Below, piece after piece: positions 39,806 to 52,984 of a stretch of DNA of 64,000 nucleotides (positions within the stretch are counted from its first letter, which is position 1; each line of letters begins with the position of its first letter). Source of the stretch: Erysipelotrichaceae bacterium. GTDB taxonomy: Bacteria > Bacillota_I > Bacilli_A > Erysipelotrichales > Erysipelotrichaceae. The notes under the pieces are model-generated. The model did no database searches, had not been told where the DNA came from, and saw nothing but the letters and a program-made list of their open reading frames with translations. The DNA lies in assembly GCA_013334325.1 (NCBI GenBank), contig JAAXXT010000002.1:1-64000 (forward strand), given 5' to 3'. Position numbers and translations under genes: made by a program.

Positions 39806-40822
39806 CGATAAACATGGCATCTCCAAAGGAGAAGAATCTATAGTTTAATTGTACTGCTTTTTCATAAGCTTGAAGGATAAATTCACGATCAGACAAAGCA
39901 CTTACCAACATCACCAAAGTGCTTTTAGGTAAATGGAAATTTGTAACCAAGGCATCGACTGCTTTAAAAGTATACCCAGGAGTAATAAAAATATCTGTAC
40001 TGGATGTTTCCGCCACAAACTTCCCATGTCTGTTCATCTGTGTCTCAAGAGTACGAACACTGGTGGTCCCTACGGCTACTATTCTTCTTTGATTTGTTTT
40101 CGCAAGATTAAGTTGTTGGGCAGCTTTTTCAGATACTTCGTATAGTTCTTCATGCATCTTATGATGGGTGAGATCTTCAGCATCTACTGGTCTAAAGGTC
40201 CCAAGTCCTACATGTAATGTGATCTTAACAATCTCAATGCCTTTATCTTCGATTTGTTTTAGAAGTTCAGGGGTAAAATGAAGTCCTGCAGTAGGTGCTG
40301 CGGCTGATCCAGGATTTTTCGCATAGACGGTTTGATAGCGTTCTTGATCATCGAGTTTTTCTTTGATGTATGGTGGTAAAGGCATGGTTCCTAGCTTTTC
40401 TAATAGTTCTAAAAATATACCTTGAGTGATGATCCTAAATCTACGAATACCACTTTCTCCTAAGCCAATACATTCAAACTTTAAAATACCTTCTCCAAAA
40501 TCGATGATGGTTCCTAAATGAACTGCTTTTGCCTTTTTTACCAGGCACTCTACTTCATCTTGCTCAATTCTTAAAATCAAACATTCAAGATGGGCATTTG
40601 TTTCTTCTTTTATCCCAAATAATCTTGCGGGTAAAACACGTGATTCATTAAGAACCAATACATCACCCTGATGGAGATGATCTACTAAGTCAGTAAATAC
40701 TTTATCTGAGATGGTTCTATTTTTTTTATTCAAAACCATCAGCCTTGAAGCTGATCGATTAAGTAAAGGATGTTGAGCGATGAGTTCTTCTGGTAGCTCA
40801 AAATCAAAATCTGATGTTTTCA

Positions 40823-40823
<1 letters not shown>
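39801..40823 (-). CDS. queA: S-adenosylmethionine:tRNA ribosyltransferase-isomerase
   Basis: [46 protein letters not shown]. Confidence 0.97.
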
Positions 40824-43781
<2,958 letters not shown>

Positions 43782-43977
43782 AAGGTCCTGCTTTCAAAAT
43801 ACACTTTATTATAACACCTAAAAGGCTTTTATGGGGAAGGAATGGCTTTTCACCTTTCACTTTATTTTCATATAAGTTTTCAAACTAACACTTATAATAT
43901 AGGGGAAGCCGAAATGCTTTACAAGACTATTCCGTTCTTCATTCCCTCCAAGTGTTTAGAAGCAGGAATCTAATCTA

Positions 43978-44003
43978 TTAAAAGCGATGAAAATCGCTTT
44001 TAA
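43978..44003. terminator. hairpin between typA leader and mutY
   Basis: TTAAAAGCGATGAAAATCGCTTTTAA. Confidence 0.55.
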
Positions 44004-44009
44004 TTACCC

Positions 44010-44015
44010 TATAAT
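44010..44015 (+). promoter_or_regulatory. -10 element of mutY, 6 nt from the start codon
   Basis: TATAAT GGATTC ATG; no SD between. Confidence 0.55.
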
Positions 44016-44021
44016 GGATTC

Positions 44022-45011
44022 ATGACCTTTACTACTACACTTCAAGATTGGTTTATCAAGAATCAAAGAAAACTTCCTTTTCGTTTAGATAAGGATCCTT
44101 ATCGTGTTTGGATCTCAGAAATCATGGCTCAACAAACACAAATCGATACAATGATTCCTTATTTTGAAAGATGGATGAGCAAATGGCCAACTATAAAATC
44201 ACTCTTTGAAGCTTCTGAAAATGACCTTTTAAAAGCTTGGGAAGGTTTAGGTTATTATACTCGAGTAAGAAACATACACAAAGCTGCCCAACAGTTAAGT
44301 CAGAATAATTATATTTTCCCTAACACAATCGATGAGATCAGAGCTTTACCAGGCATAGGGCCATATACCGCCGCAGCCATCGCATCGATCTGTTTTGAAT
44401 CAAAAAGTGTCGCGATCGATGGGAATGTCAATAGAGTTGTTTCTCGTTTGTTTGAATTCGAAGATGACTTCGGTTCTCCTTCTCTACTAAATAAAGTCAC
44501 TGAAAAGATGGAAGTTTGGATGAGTAGTGCTACTCCTTCTGTTTTTACCCAAGCTATGATGGAGTTAGGCGCATTGATTTGTACACCAAAAAATCCAAGT
44601 TGTGATCAATGTCCACTTAAACAAAATTGTCTTGCGTTTAAAAACCAAAGCACATTAGACTTCCCTAAAAAGAAAATCACAAAGAAAAAGCCTGAACTTC
44701 ATAAACTCATACTTCTAATGAGACATAAAGATCTACTGGCATTAACACTAGATCATCAAGATTCCTTAATGAAAGGTTATTGGAGGTTTCCAGAGGTAAA
44801 AGAACTTCCAAAAGAGTCCTTGTATATAGGATCACATCATCATGTCTTTACCCATTTGATTTGGGATCTTGATTTCTATAGTGTAGAAACAGAAAAAAGC
44901 TCCGAATTTCAGTGGTTTAGTGCTGAAGAGATCGAAGCTTTACCTTTAATTACTGCTCATCGTGTTTTCTTTGAGAAAACTAAAACCAGAATTTTTTCTT
45001 CTGAATCTTGA
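44022..45011 (+). CDS. mutY: A/G-specific adenine glycosylase
   Basis: WISEIMAQQTQIDTMIPYFERW; LPGIGPYTAAAIASI; AIDGNVNRV; Cys cluster CTPKNPSCDQCPLKQNC. Confidence 0.95.
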   Translation: MTFTTTLQDWFIKNQRKLPFRLDKDPYRVWISEIMAQQTQIDTMIPYFERWMSKWPTIKSLFEASENDLLKAWEGLGYYTRVRNIHKAAQQLSQNNYIFPNTIDEIRALPGIGPYTAAAIASICFESKSVAIDGNVNRVVSRLFEFEDDFGSPSLLNKVTEKMEVWMSSATPSVFTQAMMELGALICTPKNPSCDQCPLKQNCLAFKNQSTLDFPKKKITKKKPELHKLILLMRHKDLLALTLDHQDSLMKGYWRFPEVKELPKESLYIGSHHHVFTHLIWDLDFYSVETEKSSEFQWFSAEEIEALPLITAHRVFFEKTKTRIFSSES

Positions 45012-45861
45012 TCTGTTTGATTTCATCAAACATTTTATAGGCAGCTTTATAACCCTTATCGATCATCACTGAACCTTTGCCCATCGAGAACACTCCGATG
45101 TTTTTTGATTTTACGTTGATATTGAGATCTGACGTTGCGATCATCCATAACTCTGATTCATGCATCCCAAGATCAATGATTCGAGCTGCGATATCTCTTA
45201 AAGAGGATGATTCTTTAAACTCACTTGAGTCTTGCATAGAGACTGATATTACTTTCTCAAAACCCATTGTTTTTAGTGGAGCAACAGGGATATTCATCAT
45301 GACTCCCCCATCGACCAATTGCATGTCATTGATCTTTGATGTATTAAAAACCAAGGGGAACGAGCAGGATGCGCCTAATGCTTTTGATATCTCAATATCA
45401 CTGACTATTAAGTATTCTTTTTGTTTCGCAAATGATTTTGGATCGTTGGTAAATACAACTGGTTTACCACTGATCAGATCTACTGCCACACAAACAAATA
45501 GTTCAGGAATTTGATTGATATTGGTGATGCCTAATTCTTCAAAATGAAGCTTTACTCGATTTTCAAATTGTTCACTGTTGATGAAACCATCCGTTTGTTT
45601 TAAAACCAAAGGAACCAAATCTAAATTACCTGTTTTAAAAAGCTTATCCTTGATGATACTGCTTTCTAATTCAAGCATTCTTCTTTTGATTTCGGAAGAA
45701 CTGAGTTTACATGCCATAAAAGCTGCGATGATAGAACCCATACTGGTTCCTGCGAAGCCATCAAATTGGATATCATTTTCTTCAAAAACTTGATAGACCC
45801 CAATTTCACAATATGCTTTTATGCCCCCGCCTGATAGCGCTAATCCAAGTTTTCTTTTCAT
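44980..45861 (-). CDS. patatin-like phospholipase
   Basis: LALSGGGIKAYCEIGVYQ; GTSMGSIIAA; DGGVMMNIP. Confidence 0.93.
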   Translation of the reverse strand: MKRKLGLALSGGGIKAYCEIGVYQVFEENDIQFDGFAGTSMGSIIAAFMACKLSSSEIKRRMLELESSIIKDKLFKTGNLDLVPLVLKQTDGFINSEQFENRVKLHFEELGITNINQIPELFVCVAVDLISGKPVVFTNDPKSFAKQKEYLIVSDIEISKALGASCSFPLVFNTSKINDMQLVDGGVMMNIPVAPLKTMGFEKVISVSMQDSSEFKESSSLRDIAARIIDLGMHESELWMIATSDLNINVKSKNIGVFSMGKGSVMIDKGYKAAYKMFDEIKQIKIQKKKFWF

Positions 45862-45873
45862 ATCTATATTCTA

Positions 45874-45913
45874 ACAAAAAAAGAAGCTTATGCACGGTTT
45901 AGGTGTAAGCTTC
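45874..45913 (-). terminator. intrinsic terminator overlapping zwf 3' end
   Basis: GAAGCTTA...TAAGCTTC stem followed by T7. Confidence 0.7.
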
Positions 45914-47335
45914 GTCAGTAATATCTGCTGGTATCCAAGAAGAACCTTTTTCTTCTAGTAAATCATCTGCTTGTTTAGGACCAGATCCATCGGATGGATA
46001 TAGTTCTAATTTAACGTTATGATCTTTACGGAACTGATTTAAAGTGCTCGCAAAGGACCATGTTAGGTCAACCATATTCCAATTGGTAAACAAGGTCTTG
46101 TCTTTATTAAAGGCATCATTAAGTAAACGTTCATATGCTTCTGGAGTATTGATTCTATTCTCATAAATACAGCTTTGACAGAAATCCATCATCACCGGAG
46201 TTACTTGTTGAGCGAGTCCTGGTTTCTTCGCATTGAAACGGAAATAGACGCCTTCGTCAGGGGCTATCTTAATGATCAACATTTCTTGTTGAGGTGCTAA
46301 ATGCTCAAACAAAGCCCCTTCTACTGGTTTAAAAATAACGGAGATGTAGGTTGCCTTTTGATTTAAACGTTTCCCTGTTCTTAAAAAGATTGGGACACCT
46401 TTAAAACGTTCATCCTCAACTTCTAATTCTAAAGCCACATAGGTCTCAGTTTGAGATGAATGATCGACTTTAGCTTCTTCACGATAAGCTAAAAGATCTC
46501 CAGTCTTATCATATTGACCTAAAATGAGATGTTTTGTCTTTATGCCTTTTAAGACATCGACTTGTTTACTTTGGATAGACCTTGGGGAAAAATCATGAGG
46601 TTTATCCATCAATACATAAGACAATAACTGTAAGAGATGATTCTGAACCATATCTTGTATGGCTCCCGCTTGTTCATAATAGGCACCACGGTTTTCTATT
46701 CCTATGGTTTCTGAGGCTGTGATCTGGATTTCTTGGATGTAGTCCTTATTCCATATACCTTCAAATAAACGATTGGCGAAACGTATGGTCAAGATATTTT
46801 GGATCATTTCTTTACCTAGATAATGATCGATACGATAGATCTTATCTTCCCCAAAGATGATAGACAAGCGTTCATTGAGATAACGCGCATGATTTTCATC
46901 TACCCCAAAAGGTTTCTCAAGGATGACCCCATGAGATCCATACTCTAAATTTCCACTGTCTTTTAAATGATTCGCGATGATCTCAAAGAATTCAGGAGCG
47001 ACCGCAAAGTAATAGAGATGATCAATATCCTTATTTTTCTCATTCAACTGTGAATAATCATTAAGTTCTGTGATGGACATCTCTATGTAAGTGATATGTT
47101 TTGAGAATCGATCATAGACTTCTTGTTCAAAAGGAAAACGAGATCCTTTCTGAAGCCAAGACAAGGCACTTTCTAGATAGGTCTGAGACGTTAGATTCTT
47201 TCGTCCTATACAGCGAATCTTTAAAGACTCAGGTAAAAGATGTCTTGTTTCTAATTGATACAATGCAGGTAATAATTTACGATAGGTAAGATCTCCAGTA
47301 GACCCAAAGATCGTAAAGACTAAAGGTTTATTCAT
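45899..47335 (-). CDS. zwf: glucose-6-phosphate 1-dehydrogenase
   Basis: MNKPLVFTIFGSTGDLTYRKLLPALY; RIDHYLGKEMIQN; start moved to 47335. Confidence 0.97.
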   Translation of the reverse strand: MNKPLVFTIFGSTGDLTYRKLLPALYQLETRHLLPESLKIRCIGRKNLTSQTYLESALSWLQKGSRFPFEQEVYDRFSKHITYIEMSITELNDYSQLNEKNKDIDHLYYFAVAPEFFEIIANHLKDSGNLEYGSHGVILEKPFGVDENHARYLNERLSIIFGEDKIYRIDHYLGKEMIQNILTIRFANRLFEGIWNKDYIQEIQITASETIGIENRGAYYEQAGAIQDMVQNHLLQLLSYVLMDKPHDFSPRSIQSKQVDVLKGIKTKHLILGQYDKTGDLLAYREEAKVDHSSQTETYVALELEVEDERFKGVPIFLRTGKRLNQKATYISVIFKPVEGALFEHLAPQQEMLIIKIAPDEGVYFRFNAKKPGLAQQVTPVMMDFCQSCIYENRINTPEAYERLLNDAFNKDKTLFTNWNMVDLTWSFASTLNQFRKDHNVKLELYPSDGSGPKQADDLLEEKGSSWIPADITDEAYT

Positions 47336-48731
47336 CATCTCCCCAATTCTCATAGTGAAAGAAACCATCTTGATCTGTTCTTTGATAAGTATGAGCCCCA
47401 AAGTAATCACGTTGAGCTTGGATCATATTAGTCGATAGAGAAGTACTTCTAAAGGCATCATAATAACTTAAGGCAGCTGTATAGGAAGGCGTAGGTACTC
47501 CTGAGTTGATTGAGAGTGAAACGACTTCACGTAAAGCACTCAATGAATCGCTCATGATCTGTGTAAAGAAAGGATCTAAGAGTAAATTGGTAAGTTTAGG
47601 ATCTTTAAAGGCAGAAGCAATTTGATTTAAAAACTTCGCACGGATGATACATCCTCCTCTAAAGAGCTTGGCGATGGCTTCATAATCTAGATTCCATTCA
47701 TATTTTTGAGCTGCTTTCTTCATCAGATCAAAACCTTGAGCGTAAGAGATCACTTTCGCTGCGTAGAGTGCTTTCTCAACGAGCTTTTCCAGATCATTAG
47801 GAACTCTTGTCTCAACCAAAGACACAGGTAAGATCTTCTGAGCTTGTATACGACTCAATCTATCACTTGAGATCAAACGCGCAAATACCGCAGAAGTGAT
47901 CACAGAAATATCGACCCCAAGATCTAGTGCTTCTTTGGAGGTCCAAAGTCCAGTTCCCTTTTGACCTGCAGTATCTAAGATCTTATCGATCAACGAAGAT
48001 GAACTAAGATCATCCTTCGTCTTTAAGATCTTCGCAGTGATTTCTATAAGGTAGGATTCTAAGGTTCTTTGGTTATACCCATTGAATATTTCAGAAAGCT
48101 CTAAGTTTGAATGCTTTCCTAGATCTCGAAGGATCTGATAAGACTCAGCGATGAGTTCCATATCTCCATATTCGATCCCATTATGAACCATTTTGACATA
48201 GTGCCCTGATCCATTCTCACCGATATAGGAAGTACATGCTTCCCCATCGACTTTAGCTGAGATGGCCTTTAGAATAGGTTCTATCGCTCTATGAGCTTCT
48301 TTATCTCCTGAAGGCATGATCGCAGGACCTCTTCTAGCGCCCTCTTCACCACCAGAAACACCCATACCCATAAAGTGGAATCCTTTTTCAGCGTATTCTT
48401 TCTCTCTTCTAATCGTATCCATAAAATAAGAATTCCCCGCATCTATGACGATATCACCTTTTTGAAGATAAGGTTCTAATTGTTTTAAGATCGCATCGAC
48501 TGGAGCTCCAGCTTTGACCATTATGATGATCTTACGAGGGGTTTCAAGTTGATTCACTAAATCTTCCACGCTTAAAGCTATGCCTAAACCTGGATTTTCT
48601 TTAACCACATTTAAAGATACTTCTGTGGTTCGATTATAGATCAAGGTACTAAATCCATGATCCATAATATTCAGGGCAAGATTCTTACCCATAACGGCCA
48701 TACCTACAACGGCAACTTGAAACTTTTGCAT
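47328..48731 (-). CDS. gnd: 6-phosphogluconate dehydrogenase
   Basis: VAVVGMAVMGKNLALNI; GMGVSGGEEGARRGPAIMPSG; start at ATG 48731 after GGAGG. Confidence 0.97.
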   Translation of the reverse strand: MQKFQVAVVGMAVMGKNLALNIMDHGFSTLIYNRTTEVSLNVVKENPGLGIALSVEDLVNQLETPRKIIIMVKAGAPVDAILKQLEPYLQKGDIVIDAGNSYFMDTIRREKEYAEKGFHFMGMGVSGGEEGARRGPAIMPSGDKEAHRAIEPILKAISAKVDGEACTSYIGENGSGHYVKMVHNGIEYGDMELIAESYQILRDLGKHSNLELSEIFNGYNQRTLESYLIEITAKILKTKDDLSSSSLIDKILDTAGQKGTGLWTSKEALDLGVDISVITSAVFARLISSDRLSRIQAQKILPVSLVETRVPNDLEKLVEKALYAAKVISYAQGFDLMKKAAQKYEWNLDYEAIAKLFRGGCIIRAKFLNQIASAFKDPKLTNLLLDPFFTQIMSDSLSALREVVSLSINSGVPTPSYTAALSYYDAFRSTSLSTNMIQAQRDYFGAHTYQRTDQDGFFHYENWGDDE

Positions 48732-48756
48732 GTTTTCCTCCAACTGCGAACTTCTT

Positions 48757-49134
48757 TTATGGCGCTAACTGAACTGATGAAGCTTTATCCTTTTTAACTT
48801 GATTGCTTTGTTGAACAAAGGCAACACTATTAAGAACTAGATTAGGGATTAAGAATAAACCCGCATTGAATACGATGATGGCTCCTATTAAATACAGAAG
48901 TGTAGAAGTTAAAGTCAACCATCGTTTATTACGTGTATAGGCGATCCATCCAATCAACATCCCAACTGTATCCAAGATAAGGCTAGGAATCAAAAATATC
49001 GCAATAATGGTCGCAATGACCGCTCCCCAACCCAAATCTTTACCTCCAAACAATGAAATCAAAATGAATGTACCATAGGCTAAGTATATGAGTGAGACAA
49101 GATTACTTACGAAAAGGACTTTGTTTTTCTTCAT
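48757..49134 (-). CDS. four-TM small membrane protein
   Basis: 125 aa, hydrophobic segments; RBS AAGGAG. Confidence 0.65.
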   Translation of the reverse strand: MKKNKVLFVSNLVSLIYLAYGTFILISLFGGKDLGWGAVIATIIAIFLIPSLILDTVGMLIGWIAYTRNKRWLTLTSTLLYLIGAIIVFNAGLFLIPNLVLNSVAFVQQSNQVKKDKASSVQLAP

Positions 49135-49198
49135 AATGTTCTCCTTGATGTATTATATCGACTAAATCAGTGATAAACAAATAGGACGCCTACTCTCT

Positions 49199-51034
49199 TC
49201 ATCTCTTGTTTTCTGAAAGTAAGAGTACACCCTGATGGATATTCTCAAATAAGGCAATACTTTCATCCAAACCACCACAACGATTGCTTCTTAACCAACG
49301 TTGACGATATTGTTTTAGGATCTGTGGCCAAGTCCTAAGTACCCAATTTAGTTTTGTCTGAGCTTGTTTATTTTTAAGATCTAGACTCGTTAATTCAAAG
49401 CTTACCATCATGACCTTTGAGAGTTGAATGATCTCTAAGAGTTCTCGTACAGATGCTTTCCCAATTTGGGTCTCACTTAGGGATCGTTGAAGACGTTTTT
49501 TTAATCCGTTTAACTCATCTATGATGATTTCATTTCGATAGGATTGAGAAAGAGGATGATCTTTTAAGCGTTTCAGATCAGGTAGTGATGATTCATTGGC
49601 TGCCCAAACCAAGTCAAAGATCTGGGTTGAATTATAATTATAGGTGGTTTGAAAACGATATAGTCTTCCTAAATCGGCTAGGACTTCTCCAATAAGTTTA
49701 GTTTCATCATTAAAGATGACTTCATTGAGGTAATTAATCGAATGACGATAAGCTCCTGCTTGAGATGACCAAGAGACGAAGGATCCATACACTAAAGGTA
49801 GATATGAAATAGAACTTGGTTGAGGATGCCCATTATCACCCCAATCGGTCAATAAGAATCCTAACCCATGATAAAGTTTCGTATATAAACAAGCATTGTT
49901 TATGTTTTCCAAACTATCATAAGTTCTACCTGTCAAGGAGTTCCATGAGGAAGTCCCTGGGGCAGACATAAAAGTAACCTTGGCTTCAGATAAACGTTTT
50001 AAACTTGAATAGAAAGGCGAATCTGAATCATAGCCCCAATCAACGAATATTAGATCCTTGGGTAGTTTAGATAAAGTCTCAGGATAATGATTAAGCACAT
50101 CCCCCCACACCAAAGGTATCTTCCCATAAGACTTTACGTGGTCATACAGTTTCAACATATAGTCAAGATACAACTGTCCTACGCCAATTTCTTTTCCAGC
50201 GAGTTCAGTTTTTCCACTTCCTAATTCATATGGTTCATCTAGATTAATATGAAAATAAGGTGATTTTGAAATCTTAAGGACATCTGAAGTATAGGTCTTA
50301 ACCAATTCAATACTTCTTGGATCTAGTGGATTTAAAGTAGAGGCTTTTCGATGAGAACCCCACATAAACATTCCTTCTTCAATATTCGCAAGCTCTTTAA
50401 ACTCAGGTCTCTCTAACCATGCGCTCATATGACCCAATCCATTATGATTTGGGACGAAATCAATACAACGTTGAATACAATAATTCTCACATTTTTTAAA
50501 ATCATCTATCGTTATTGGAGTTTCATTAGTATACAGTGATTCAAAACTTGGATATTTAAATGAAAAGCCTTCCACATACAATTCAAAATGATTGTATTTA
50601 AGATCCGCCAAGAGATCAATGAGTTGATAAAGGGTCTTTTGAGTAGGAATCTTATTACGAGAAATATCCAAAAGATAGCCTCTTACTTTTAAATCAGGCT
50701 CATCATAGATGGTACAGTTCTCCCATTGCTTATTTTTTAAAATGAGTTGTTTTAGAGTCTTTATGGCGTAAAAGGCACCACTTTGATCACTATGAGTGAT
50801 CGTAATGGTTTGATTTAAGAAATCCAATGTATAAGCTTCATGGTTCAAATTTGGATCTAAGACAAAATTAATACTAGCTTTAGTATCTTGTTTATCATCT
50901 ACAATGATCATTCTCTTTAGTTCAGATAAAGCTTTAGAAGCGTGTGGATTCGTATTGACTCTAACTTTATCAGGCCATACATAAAAACCTTCATGGATTA
51001 TTACAGATCTTACTGCAGGAAGAAAATTTATCAT
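49199..51034 (-). CDS. glycoside hydrolase family 20-like (beta-N-acetylhexosaminidase) protein, no signal peptide
   Basis: VRGYLLDISRNKIPTQKTLYQLIDLLADLKYNHFELY; FVPNHNGLGHMS; FHINLDEPYELG. Confidence 0.8.
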   Translation of the reverse strand: MINFLPAVRSVIIHEGFYVWPDKVRVNTNPHASKALSELKRMIIVDDKQDTKASINFVLDPNLNHEAYTLDFLNQTITITHSDQSGAFYAIKTLKQLILKNKQWENCTIYDEPDLKVRGYLLDISRNKIPTQKTLYQLIDLLADLKYNHFELYVEGFSFKYPSFESLYTNETPITIDDFKKCENYCIQRCIDFVPNHNGLGHMSAWLERPEFKELANIEEGMFMWGSHRKASTLNPLDPRSIELVKTYTSDVLKISKSPYFHINLDEPYELGSGKTELAGKEIGVGQLYLDYMLKLYDHVKSYGKIPLVWGDVLNHYPETLSKLPKDLIFVDWGYDSDSPFYSSLKRLSEAKVTFMSAPGTSSWNSLTGRTYDSLENINNACLYTKLYHGLGFLLTDWGDNGHPQPSSISYLPLVYGSFVSWSSQAGAYRHSINYLNEVIFNDETKLIGEVLADLGRLYRFQTTYNYNSTQIFDLVWAANESSLPDLKRLKDHPLSQSYRNEIIIDELNGLKKRLQRSLSETQIGKASVRELLEIIQLSKVMMVSFELTSLDLKNKQAQTKLNWVLRTWPQILKQYRQRWLRSNRCGGLDESIALFENIHQGVLLLSENKR

Positions 51035-51057
51035 AGAGTCTCCTTATCGCTAAGCGA

Positions 51058-52149
51058 TCATTGATAATTCATGTTTGAGGTATATACAAAAGGCAATGGG
51101 AAGAGTTGCTGAAGAAGATCACCCAACTCAGTTTGTAGTAGATCTTCATTCTCATAAGGTCCAAAGAGTATATGTGATGCTTCTTTAAAATCAGATGGTG
51201 AATACTCCTGATCTTTATATTTAAAATGATATTTTTGATCGTAATAACGAATAAACAAAGCATCATGATCATCACCTAAAACATATTCAAAATAATCTTG
51301 TAGTCGATCTATGAATCGATTGAAGTCTACGATTTTGATCGTAGATTCAAAAGCTTGATGATGATGAGCTACTCCTAATTCAGAAAATGATCTTACTAAA
51401 GGATCATTATGAACCAATTCTAAGTGAAGTTGCTTTAAGTGATGGGCATCCATCAGTTTACCAGACACATCAAGTAAGCTTTTTGGATCACCCGCAAATT
51501 CACGGATCATTCCTGTAGTCGCATTCCCTCTTACATTAAGAACACAATATCCTGTTAATTTATCGTTTAAATAAATCCCATGAAAATAAGAACTTTCCCA
51601 AGGATCAGGAGTAATAACTGCTTTTGAAAGTCGTTTGAATTCTTCTTTTGTTCTTTCAAATCTAAAGGGGTGTTGAAGATAAAATTCGTAATATGCATCT
51701 AGATCCTTATCTAGATAAGAAGTTATCGTAGTATCTGATTGTACTTTAGGTAGATCAAATTGTGCCAATAAGGATAAATGATCCGCCCCAAATTGCTTAT
51801 AGATATGAAGATCCCCTGATATAACAATCACATCGATTTCTTCTTCAATCATTTTCTTTTCCGCACATAAAAGTAAAGTCGAAGCGATCCCTCTTCCTCT
51901 AAAATCAGGATGAGTAGAAACAGCACCTATAGACGCTAATTTAAGTTTAACCAAACCAAGAAGAAGATCATTCACAAAATAAGTTATGACCCCTACGACT
52001 TGTTCATCTTCTACAGCTATAAACATATGATCCATATTAGATTCTGATAGTAAAAACGGATATTTATCAATCATCGTAGGACTAAAAACCATACAAACAA
52101 GCTCCTGAGCTTTTTTATGATATTCTTTTGTGCAAGTAATGAATTTCAT
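51058..52149 (-). CDS. GNAT family acetyltransferase (363 aa)
   Basis: IGAVSTHPDFRGRGIASTLLLCAEKKM. Confidence 0.85.
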   Translation of the reverse strand: MKFITCTKEYHKKAQELVCMVFSPTMIDKYPFLLSESNMDHMFIAVEDEQVVGVITYFVNDLLLGLVKLKLASIGAVSTHPDFRGRGIASTLLLCAEKKMIEEEIDVIVISGDLHIYKQFGADHLSLLAQFDLPKVQSDTTITSYLDKDLDAYYEFYLQHPFRFERTKEEFKRLSKAVITPDPWESSYFHGIYLNDKLTGYCVLNVRGNATTGMIREFAGDPKSLLDVSGKLMDAHHLKQLHLELVHNDPLVRSFSELGVAHHHQAFESTIKIVDFNRFIDRLQDYFEYVLGDDHDALFIRYYDQKYHFKYKDQEYSPSDFKEASHILFGPYENEDLLQTELGDLLQQLFPLPFVYTSNMNYQ

Positions 52150-52286
52150 ATCTCTCTCCTCTTTAATCTTACTCTAATTGACGAAATAATAAAATGATGA
52201 TCTTGCTTACTCATAGACAAACAATTCAAGCTGCTTGTGTTAGAATGAGTTCAAAGAATCACGATCAGTATATATCGAGAGGATCT

Positions 52287-52952
52287 ATGTCTAAGAAAAG
52301 ATCAATCATCGTTTGTGTTCTTATCGCTTGTTTATTAATGGCTTGGGTAGACGGATCTTCTTTGGATTATGTCACCAAAGCAATTCTTAAGATCCTTACT
52401 TTTAGTTTGATTCCTCTGTTCTACTTTAGATTACTAGAAAAATCATCCATTAGGTCTCTTTTTCAAATTAAACACACAGGGTTAAAAGTCGCTTTGATTT
52501 TAGGTTTAAGTAGTTATGCCTTGATCATAGTGATCTATTTCAGTTTTGGATATTTCTTTGATTTAACCTTAGTAAGCAAGATATTGGAAGATAATTTCGG
52601 TTCAGGAACATTGAATTTTGTCCCTATTGCTTTTTATATCGCCATGATCAATTCATTTCTAGAAGAATTCTTTTTTAGAGGTTTTGCGTATCTGGCTTTA
52701 GTAAAAGTTAGTTCTCGTAGATTTGCGAGTATCTTCAGTTCGATAATGTTTGCCCTATATCATGTATTTCTTATGTATGGATTATTTCCATTTTGGTTAT
52801 ATATTAGTGCTTTAGGATTAATGATCATCGCTGGAGTTCTATTTAACGCATTGGATCAACCATCAAAGACAATCTTACCTTCTTGGTTGTTTCATTCGTT
52901 GACCAATTGGGGAATCAATACGATAGGATTTATCCTATTAAAAATCATCTAG
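52287..52952 (+). CDS. CPBP family intramembrane metalloprotease
   Basis: MSKKRSIIV start after GAGAGG; LEEFFFRGFAYLAL (EExxxR); ALYHVFLM; multi-TM. Confidence 0.88.
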   Translation: MSKKRSIIVCVLIACLLMAWVDGSSLDYVTKAILKILTFSLIPLFYFRLLEKSSIRSLFQIKHTGLKVALILGLSSYALIIVIYFSFGYFFDLTLVSKILEDNFGSGTLNFVPIAFYIAMINSFLEEFFFRGFAYLALVKVSSRRFASIFSSIMFALYHVFLMYGLFPFWLYISALGLMIIAGVLFNALDQPSKTILPSWLFHSLTNWGINTIGFILLKII

Positions 52953-52954
52953 AA

Positions 52955-52978
52955 AAAATGCACCTTGTGGTGCATTTT
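52955..52978. terminator. bidirectional terminator
   Basis: AAAATGCACC-TTGT-GGTGCATTTT. Confidence 0.85.
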
Positions 52979-52984
52979 AGTTAA

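Noticed and set aside
44980-45011. 32-bp convergent overlap of mutY and patatin as a regulatory antisense system
   Set aside because: Short tail-to-tail overlaps are common in compact genomes; only a weak hairpin is present.
45077-45514. 145-aa plus-strand ORF opposite the patatin gene
   Set aside because: Antisense shadow of a well-supported CDS; composition follows the opposing codons.
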